DNA from: Clitoria ternatea
Taxonomy: Eukaryota > Streptophyta > Magnoliopsida > Fabales > Fabaceae
Length of the DNA stretch: 64,000 nucleotides
Assembly (NCBI GenBank): GCA_037962975.1
Contig: CM075673.1
Coordinates: forward strand, 116,827,001 to 116,891,000
Direction: 5' to 3'
The notes beneath the pieces were generated by a model. The model was given only the letters and a program-made list of their open reading frames with translations, made no database searches and was not told where the DNA came from. This document shows positions 56,781 to 64,000 of the stretch, piece after piece. Position 1 is the first letter of the stretch. The number at the start of each line of letters is the position of its first letter. Made by a program: the position numbers and the translations under genes.

Positions 56781-59700
56781 GTCTTACCAACTAGCTGTAG
56801 TAAATACGTAAGTTCTGAGTGTTCTACTTATTACGAATCGGTGTGCCATCGAGATTTTCCAACCGATATGACCCTTTCCCAGTCACCTCAGACACTTTGT
56901 AAGGGCCTTCTCATGTCGGTGCTAACTTCCCTTGGTGAGCAAATTTATTTCCTACACTTGCCTTCCTTAAAATGAGATCTCATGTGTTGAATGCTCTGTG
57001 TTGAATGCGCTTGTTGTATCGAAGTGTGGCCTTTGCTTTAATTACCTAGTCCCTTATAAAAGCTTCTTCTCTAAGCTCCTGAAGAACATCCAACTCTGAT
57101 GCCAGATTGGCATCATTATTCTCCTCAGAAAAATACTCCACCCTTGTTGACCTGGTCTGGAGTTCGACTAGAATCATCACCTCGACACCGTAAGTAAGGC
57201 AATATGGAGACTCATTGGTGGAGGAGTGGGGTGTAGTACGGTACGCCCACAAGACGTGGCACAGCTAATCAGTCCATCCGCCCTTTGCTTTGCCTAGATG
57301 CTTCTTTAGCCCCTTCAGCACTTCTCTATTAGCTACCTTTGCCTGACCATTCATTTGAGGATGTTTGACAGATGAGAAGATTTGAACCATCCCCAGTCTT
57401 TCGAGCAAATCTGTAAACTTTCTATCAGTGAATTGGGTTCCGTTGTCAGTAACAATTCGTCCTGGGACTCCAAATCGTGCTATGATGTTTTCATACATGA
57501 AGCGTCATGTGCGAGCTGAGGTGATATGCACAACAGGCTCTGCTTCTATCCATTTGGTAAAATAATCTACCCTAACTATAAGATATTTGATTCCACCAGG
57601 TGCTGTTAGGAATGGACCCAGAATATCAAGGCCCCACTGATGAAAAGGCCATGGCACAACTGATGTAGAAAGTTCCTGGGCCGGTGTGTGATAAAGATTG
57701 GAAAACGTCTGACATGGATCACACTTCTTTACAAACTCAATGGAGTCTTTCTTCATTGTGGGCCACCAGTAACCCACTCTTAGAACCTTCCTCATCAGGC
57801 TTCTACCTCCGTTGTGGTGCCCATATTGTCCCTCATGTACTTCTTCTAGAACCCCTTATACTTTATTCTCATTCAAACACCTGAGGTATCACACAGAAAA
57901 TCACCTCCATATGAGCATGCCATCTACCAACGTAAAGTAAGGCAGCTCCCTTTTCAATTTCTTCCTCTCTAGGTCATCAGTGGGCAACTGTTCATCCACG
58001 AAGTACTGTATGTAAGGAACTACCCATGAGTTCTCATCAAAGGCATGATACGTTATTGCATTCAATGACGGGGTCAAAGGAATGTTGGGAGACGTTAGAG
58101 TGCTTTGCACTATTGTGGTTGTGCTTCTAGGTTATTTCATGCTTGCAAGCCTCGGGAGGATATTCGCCCTACTGTTTTCCTCTCTAGGTACATGCTTGAA
58201 CTTCAGCATAGAGAATCTTCCCTTTAATTCATTCACACAGTTCAAATATAGCTGGAACTAAGGCTCACGAACTTGATATTCTCCCTGAATCTATGATATC
58301 ACCAGCTGTGAATCACTACAGAGGGTTACTTCTGTTGCTCCGATATCAATTACGGCTCAGAGTCCGGCAAGACAAGCTTTGTACTCAGCCTGGTTGTTGG
58401 AAGTTTTAAAATTGAATCAGAGAGAAATCTCCAAATATACATCATCATCACTCTCAACGATGACATCGGCCCTACATCCTTTGTTGTTTAATGACCCATC
58501 CACATAGACGATCCAGTGAGCACGAGGTGCGGCTGGGTCTGCTCCCGTCATCTCCACAACAAAATCAACCAAAACTTGGGCTTTGATAGCTCCTTGTGGC
58601 TCATAGGAAACCTCGAACTCTGAAAGTTCGATAGACCACTTAATCATTCTCCCAGCGAGGTCCAGTTTGCTCAGTACAGACAGGAGTGGCATATCCGTTC
58701 TCACCGTAATTGGGTGTGCGTGGAAGTATGGTCTTAAACGATGTGAGGCCCAAACAACTGCGAGGGTGGCTTTCTCAATCTTCTGGTACCGGCCCTCTGC
58801 TCCTTGTAGCGTCTTGCTAGTGAAATATACTGGCTTTTGCCCCTTTAGGGTCTCCTTGACTAATGCTACTCCCAGAGCTTCATCCGAAATCGCCAAATAC
58901 AAGATGAGAGTTTCACCGGGGTCCGGTTTTACCAAGATCGGGGGACTCGACAACACCTCCTTGAGCTCCTGAAAAGCTTGCTCTTGCTTCTGTCCCCACT
59001 TAAACTTCTTAGATTTCTTCAATACTTTGTATAGGGGAAGGGATCTATGTGCCATCTTTGGCATGAATCGAGCCAATGCTGCCATCTTTCCGTTCAAAGA
59101 TTGAACCTCCCTCAGGTTTTTTAGACTCTGCATGCCCAGTATTGCTTGGCATTTCCCCGGATTAGCCTCAATGCCGCACTGAGTTAACATGAAACCTAGG
59201 AATTTTCCAGCTGAGACAGCGAAAGTGCACTTCAATGGGTTTAGCCTCATGTTATATTACCTCAAGCGTGTGAATACCCGGCGCAGATCTTCAATATGGT
59301 TAACCCCAGCCGGGGTCTTGGCTATGATGTCGTCAATGTACACCTCCACCAACTTGGTGTGCATGCCCTCAAATACCTTATTAATCATACACTGGTAAGT
59401 GGCCCCAACGTTCTTCAAACCAAAGGGCATGACGGTGTAGAAGAAAACACCGTAGTCATTGACAAAAGCTGTCTTCTCCTGATCCTCCTCCCACATTGGA
59501 ATCTGGTTGTACCTTGAATATGCGTCCATGAAACTCAGGTACTGATAACCAGAGGAATTATCCACCATTCGATCTATGTTGGGGAGGGGATATGGATCCT
59601 TTGGGCAACAACGATTAAGATCCACATAGTCAGTACACATCCTCCATTTATCATTGGCCTTCTAGACCATCACTACGTTAGAGAGCCAAGAGGAATAACG

Positions 59701-60445
59701 AATTTCCTTGATAAAGCCGGCCTTTAGCAATTCCCCCATCTGTTTACAAGCTGCCTTTTACTTCTCTGGACCCAATCTTCTTTTCTTTTGGGCGACTGGC
59801 CTCATCTCAGGGTAGACGGATAACTTGTGACAACAGAAATCGGGGTCCATCCCAAGCATATCCGCAGCAGTCCATGCAAACAAGTCCTTAAACTCATGAA
59901 GGACAATAAGCAGCCGCCGTTCCATCACAGTTTCTAACTTGTCATTGATATGCGTGATTTTTTTTGGGGAATCTCCCAACACAACATTTCTTAAACCTCC
60001 TTCTGGTATGGGCTTGGAAGGGTTGAGAGGATCAATCTTCAATTCTGCTCTAGGGTTAAGATCAATTAGGCTAATAGACCGTGCCGTTGTTCCTCCATCA
60101 TTCAATTTCCTCTTCTTGTTGAATGCCTCCAGCTTCACCATGTTTAGGCTCAGGTTATAACAGTACCTGGCCATCTCCTGATCACCTCGGAGGGAAGATA
60201 CGCTGTTGTCCTTATCGATGAATTTGATAAGGAGATGTGGAGTGGATACAATTGCTTCCATGGCATTTAAGGTATGCCGTCGTAAGGTGACTCCACATCA
60301 ATCACCAACACCCTGGACTTCACCGTTCTCGCCCCGGCTCGCCTTCGAAGGACACAAGGGTGTCAAGGTAACCCTTGGTAGGTTGCTTCGCTCCATTGAA
60401 GGCTGTGAGTTCCTACGTATAAGGTTGTAAGTTTGAGTCATTGAA
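56781..60445 (-). pseudogene. Older gypsy pol (protease, RT, two RNase H, integrase), heavily broken
   Basis: Pieces in pol order: protease/RT linker 60261-59758; RT 59640-59257 (DLNRCCPKDPYPLPNIDRM, FMDAYSRYNQIPM, EVYIDDI); RT-linked RNase H and start of the second RNase H 59250-58417 (VYVDGSLNNKG); decayed second RNase H 58416-58110; pre-integrase 58110-57901; zinc finger and core 57795-57265 (CDPCQTF, DNGTQFTD); C-terminal part 57252-57046. Almost every piece ends at a different stop than in the younger copy, so the damage arose independently. Confidence 0.85.
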
Positions 60446-62084
60446 ACCTATTCTTTTAAAACGGATATAAAAATTAACATCACAGGAACTCCCCTGATCA
60501 ACAAGAATCCTCTTGACGTCCTTGTTAACGATGACAGCAATGATAACCACAAGTCATCGCCTTCGGGGATGGTTGGACCAAAATCTTTGTCAGAGAATGA
60601 TACCACCGGTGATATCACACCGTCTCTGAAGGGGAAGTTGTCCTTGGGTTTCCCTTGGACGGACAAAATCATACGATGATGATTCTTCCGTGCTGTGATC
60701 GAAGCACCACCCCTAGCAAAGCCTCTAGCGATCATGTCAATTACTTCGCGCCGGCCTTGTCCCTGCTGCTGAGGCATACTATTCTGCTGAACCGCCTCGC
60801 TGTTTACAACCCCTTTTTGTTTCTCAGCAGTTGTAAACCTCCGGAACGGGTTGCGGCTATTATCGCCCTCATCATCGCGATTTCTCCCTCTCTTCTCAGT
60901 CCGGTTCGGTTTATCTAAGGACTTCTCCTTGAAAAGGTACTACTTCAATTTTCCCTCTCTGATGAGAGTCTCCACAATGTTCTTCAGTGCCTTACATTCA
61001 TTAGTGGAGTGACCCACTTACTCGTGGAAACCGCAGTACTTGCACGGATTACCAGCCGTCTCAACGGAGCTGGTTTTTGAATCCCATATACGTTGAGTGC
61101 AGGCCATCCGACCTCCCTTAGGATCTGGGAATGCCTGGTGTTCAGTAGTGCATAGTTGCTGAAAGAAGCTACGCGCCTATCCTGCTGCGAGGTCTGGGGC
61201 TCCTAAAGTCATCCCTCCGTGCATGCCTCTTCGGCCTCACTCTTTCCTTATCTCTCCGAGGTTGAGCGGAAGGCACTGGTGGTTTAACCCTAGCTGTCGT
61301 GGCCTCCAGATGCATCTCTATGCCTACGTATTTCGAGGCCTTTCTTCGGAACTCTTCAAACATCGTCGGAGGACTCTTCGCCAAAGACAAGGCAAAAGCT
61401 AATCCGGGCTGCAGGGCCTAAATAACAATATGCATCTGAATAGCCTCCGTAAGATTAGGCACCATAGTTGCCTCCTTGTAAAACCTCTTTAGAAACTCCT
61501 TAAGAGTTTCGCTCTCTCCTTGCCTGATCTAGGCCAAGGTATGAGACGTCCTGGGGACATCCCTAGAGATGACAAATGATTCTCGAAGGCTGCTGCCATC
61601 TCCTCCCAGGAGTCTATTGACCCTGATGGTAGACCCTTGAACCAGCTAAGGGCCTCATCCACTAAAGTTCGTGGGAACATCCTGCTCATCACATCTTCAT
61701 CAGCCCCTAAGTATATAGCTATATGTATGTAAGCATCAAGATGATTAGTTGGGCCAGTCTCTCCATTATACTTCCCGATTGAGAGTGGTTGAGTCATTTG
61801 CAAATGCCTGGGAATAGGTACGCTCATGAGCCTCCTCAAGAATGGAACGTTGAGTCGATACGTTCTAGAGGCTACTGCCAATGGTTCCCTCCTTCTTCCA
61901 CTGACTCTATCACCAGAGTCATGCGTTTGCTTTCTCTCATCGTAGGTGGGAATCTTTGAATATTAGAGAGTGGTAGATTTTTCTCTCCCAGAGGTGTGAT
62001 GAGTCTCCTCTACCTGAGACATCACCTTGTCTTCAGTCACCTTTCTCTCTCTTCTCAGCTCCATCAACTCCTCCCTGAGTTGCC
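60446..62084 (-). pseudogene. Older gypsy gag and start of protease (broken)
   Basis: Gag core pieces at 61881-61489 (IGKYNGETGPTNHLDAYIH, WFKGLPSGSIDSWEEM) and 61390-61169 (FEEFRRKASKYVGIEMHLEA), and the pre-protease segment 60777-60448 (RKNHHRMILSVQGKPKDN). The knuckle region near 61010-61050 is damaged. Truncated at 62084. Confidence 0.8.
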
Positions 62085-62324
62085 TTGGGATGATGTACCA
62101 GACTCATCTTTATTTATGGTACAGTTAGGATGCATAGAAGTACTCATAGCCTTGGCATCGGCCATTTTAAACTTTTTGAGTAGTTTCTTTTTCTACTTTC
62201 GTTGATGAATAAAAATTCCATCACTAGTCTATTGAATTTGCAAGCTAAGAAGAATTTAAGTTCACCCATCATACTCATTTCAAATTCTACTTATATCTTT
62301 TTGAAAAATCTTTACACAAACTAT
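62085..62324 (-). pseudogene. SIRE-like copia fragment, RT connection part
   Basis: The minus strand reads SLCKDFSK, MSMMGELKFF, FIHQ and KKLLKKFKMADAKAMSTSMH, matching 8385-8620 of the SIRE-like element on the plus strand. It is contiguous with the fragment at 63776-63934 once the solo LTR between them is removed. Its left end abuts broken gypsy gag. Confidence 0.85.
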
Positions 62325-63775
62325 TGTTGTAACTTTGGCAAACGCACCAATTTATTATTGCAGTTTTCGAAATAGATATCGTTCCCTCAAGGATTGAATG
62401 ATTTTAGTGTGTAACAGTAATTCTTATTTGCTCTAGTAAAAACTTAAAACTATTAATAAACGTATGATTCTTATATAAATTGTATAATATCTAGAAAATA
62501 CTTTAGAATGATTCTTATATAAAACTATCTAGAAAATAACTATAAAATAATACTTTAGAATGATTCCAATACTTGAGTTTTAACACAGATTAACGAACTA
62601 TGTTGGAATTAGGATCCCCGCACTAGAATATAACATAACAACTATAAATATGCATATTTAATCATCAAGTTCATGTCATTGTAGCTTAAAATCATTAAAT
62701 TTGATCCCTCATTGGATAAATTCTAAATAATTACTGTAAAGTCTGATCCCTTAGATGCTTTATCAGTAAAAACTTGCTTTAAGTGCTGGCCTTAACACAA
62801 TAATAATTACCAACTCTATCCCTAGTATTTGGTATATTAAGGGCATTTTAACTTTTACTTCCGTTAAAGTAATTTTCACACGCATGAAAATCATTCTCTC
62901 GTTTGAAGTTTATACTAATAAAAGGTTAAAATACTAACATGAGACTTGAATCATAAATATGCATAATTTATAATCACAATATAATATTCATAGATTGGTT
63001 CACCAATTCTAATATAAACAAATTAGTTACACATGGTAAAAGTAAAAACACAACTTACAAATTGAGACATGATGAACACTTGATCACACTTGACAACACC
63101 CTTCACAACACAAAAGGAATAACACTAAAACAACACTCTCAAGTATATGGAAGCTATTCTACAATACAACTCAGAAACAAAGGTTCTAGAATGGAAGAAA
63201 AACGTAATGGAATTAAAGAATTGGATGCCAAAACCCTTGGCAAATGGCCTATTTATAGGGCTGAGTCGAGGTCCTAACACTACGCGTGGGCATGGCACTG
63301 TGCGTCAGCCTCCTAACTCAGCCTCCATTAGTCATCCTAATTTTTAGCCATAATGTCTCAATTATGCTTCAATAATATGTACATTTGGTCCCTTGTTGTC
63401 TCCCACTGCGTTAATTCCTTTGGACTGAAGTGGTTTGGCCATTATTTGGCCCTTTTTTAGTGTAATTCCACCTAATAGTGGGATACACATAGCACCTGAC
63501 GCTACGCGTAGGCCTAATGCGTAGCATCAGGACCAAAATTCCTGACGCTGAGTGTGGGGTTGATGCTATGCGTCAGCCCTCCGACTTGCATAAAATTTTC
63601 ACTTTTAACCATAACTTTTCACTACAAAACATGAGAGAAATGGGTCATGCTAAGTTGAATTCAATAACTTCCATTTATTAAAAATAAAACCTAAATTTGT
63701 TTCTATTTAAACTAATTTTTATTAATTTTCTTCACACTTTTTATTATAAAAATAACTCTAAATTAAGGACTAACA
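62325..63775 (-). mobile_element. Solo LTR (1451 bp) with palindrome cluster
   Basis: Plus reading TGTTGTAACTTTGGC...AAGGACTAACA, flanked by the 5-bp duplication ACTAT (62320-62324 and 63776-63780) within copia RT. A minus-strand TATA box CCTATAAATAGG lies at 63248-63259. The TTTGGCAAACGCACCAAT block near its U5 end is shared with the solo LTR at 971-2555. It contains no coding sequence; the ORFs at 63062-63347 are chance. Confidence 0.88.
63281..63580. repeat. Cluster of GACGCTACGC inverted repeats
   Basis: Best stem: CCTGACGCTACGC (63495-63507) with GCGTAGCATCAGG (63519-63531), 12 of 13 paired. A second is CCTGACGC (63541-63548) with GCGTCAG (63570-63576). A related CACTACGCGTGGGC..GTGCGTCAGCC lies at about 63281-63310. 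They sit just upstream of the minus-strand TATA box. Confidence 0.8.
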
Positions 63776-63934
63776 ACTATTATCAGTAGCACCAAAAACA
63801 ATATCATCCACATAAATCTGTACAATAATAAAGTGTTTCTTAGAGCTTTTTCTGAAGAGGGTTATGTCAATTTGGCCTCTTGTAAAGCCTTTTGAAATAA
63901 GAAATAAACTGAGTCCGTCGTATCAGGCTCTAGG
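63776..63934 (-). pseudogene. SIRE-like copia RT fragment
   Basis: The minus strand reads FLISKGFTRGQID...IVQIYVDDIVFGAT, including the RT active-site box, with a TGA in place of the Trp before YD. It continues at 62324 across the solo LTR. It is cut off on the right by another LTR at 63935. Confidence 0.88.
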
Positions 63935-64000
63935 TGTAGCATCCCAAAAATTTAAGTAGATTTAATTAATAAGAGTAAATAAATAGAACAATTATAGAAA
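63935..64000 (+). repeat. Start of a Tekay-like LTR (runs off the edge)
   Basis: TGTAGCATCCCAAAAATTTA, matching the LTR start TGTAACATCCCGAATTTT of the 12217-18763 element, and both continue with AATAAGAG..AATAAAT and CAATTATAGA/AATAATTATAGA. Inserted in the copia RT fragment. Confidence 0.7.

Larger units (their letters stand above)
51894..62084 (-). mobile_element. Older Tat-type gypsy element lacking its 5' LTR
   Basis: Same family and order as the element at 19-31 kb, on the minus strand: 3' LTR (51894-52318), polypurine tract, antisense gene (53032-55748), pol and gag. All frames are heavily broken. Gag ends at about 62084 inside its N-terminal region (CTCCCTGAGTTGCCT), where the sequence jumps to a SIRE-like copia fragment; the leader, primer-binding site and 5' LTR are missing. 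Confidence 0.9.

Overview
The window reads as nuclear DNA of a eudicot plant. It has spliced plant genes with GT..AG introns, AT-rich spacers, and nested LTR retrotransposons of plant Ty1/copia and Ty3/gypsy lineages. I cannot name the species.

Layout. (1) 1-32.7 kb is a retrotransposon nest. A Ty3/gypsy gag/LTR fragment (minus strand) runs off the left edge and carries a solo LTR (971-2555). A decayed SIRE-like copia element follows (3074 to about 9.89 kb). A second copia fragment (plus strand) starts at about 9.9 kb and is split by a 6.5-kb Tekay-like solo LTR (12217-18763), which itself holds a copia solo LTR (15779-17045). The same copia is then split by a full-length Tat-type gypsy element (19179-31038) and a non-autonomous hAT element (31205-32079). 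Target-site duplications (TSDs) mark nearly every insertion, so the order of events can be read. (2) 33.2-47.7 kb is a genic island with three host genes: a ten-exon mitochondrial carrier of the MTM1 type (+), a two-exon arabinogalactan peptide (-), and a complete ten-exon gamma-tubulin gene (-). (3) 47.7-64 kb is a second nest: a copia element (minus) cut by an older Tat-type gypsy copy, which joins abruptly to another SIRE-like fragment. That fragment carries a solo LTR and ends at the start of a Tekay-like LTR.

The most notable unit is the antisense gene inside both Tat-type elements (20.5-23.4 kb and 52.8-55.7 kb). It faces gag-pol, has its own TATA box, and in both copies carries a ~95-nt intron at the same place and phase whose removal joins the same reading frame. 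The protein has a domain like the plant 'gypsy-type transposon' family followed by acidic/basic and coiled-coil regions. Antisense ORFs are known from the Tat lineage; the conserved intron and promoter seen here are the part worth checking.

A second theme is clusters of short inverted repeats inside three different solo LTRs. Each has its own motif (CGCTTGAGCG, GACGCTACGC, GGGAAATTCCC). In two of them the cluster lies just upstream of the minus-strand TATA box.
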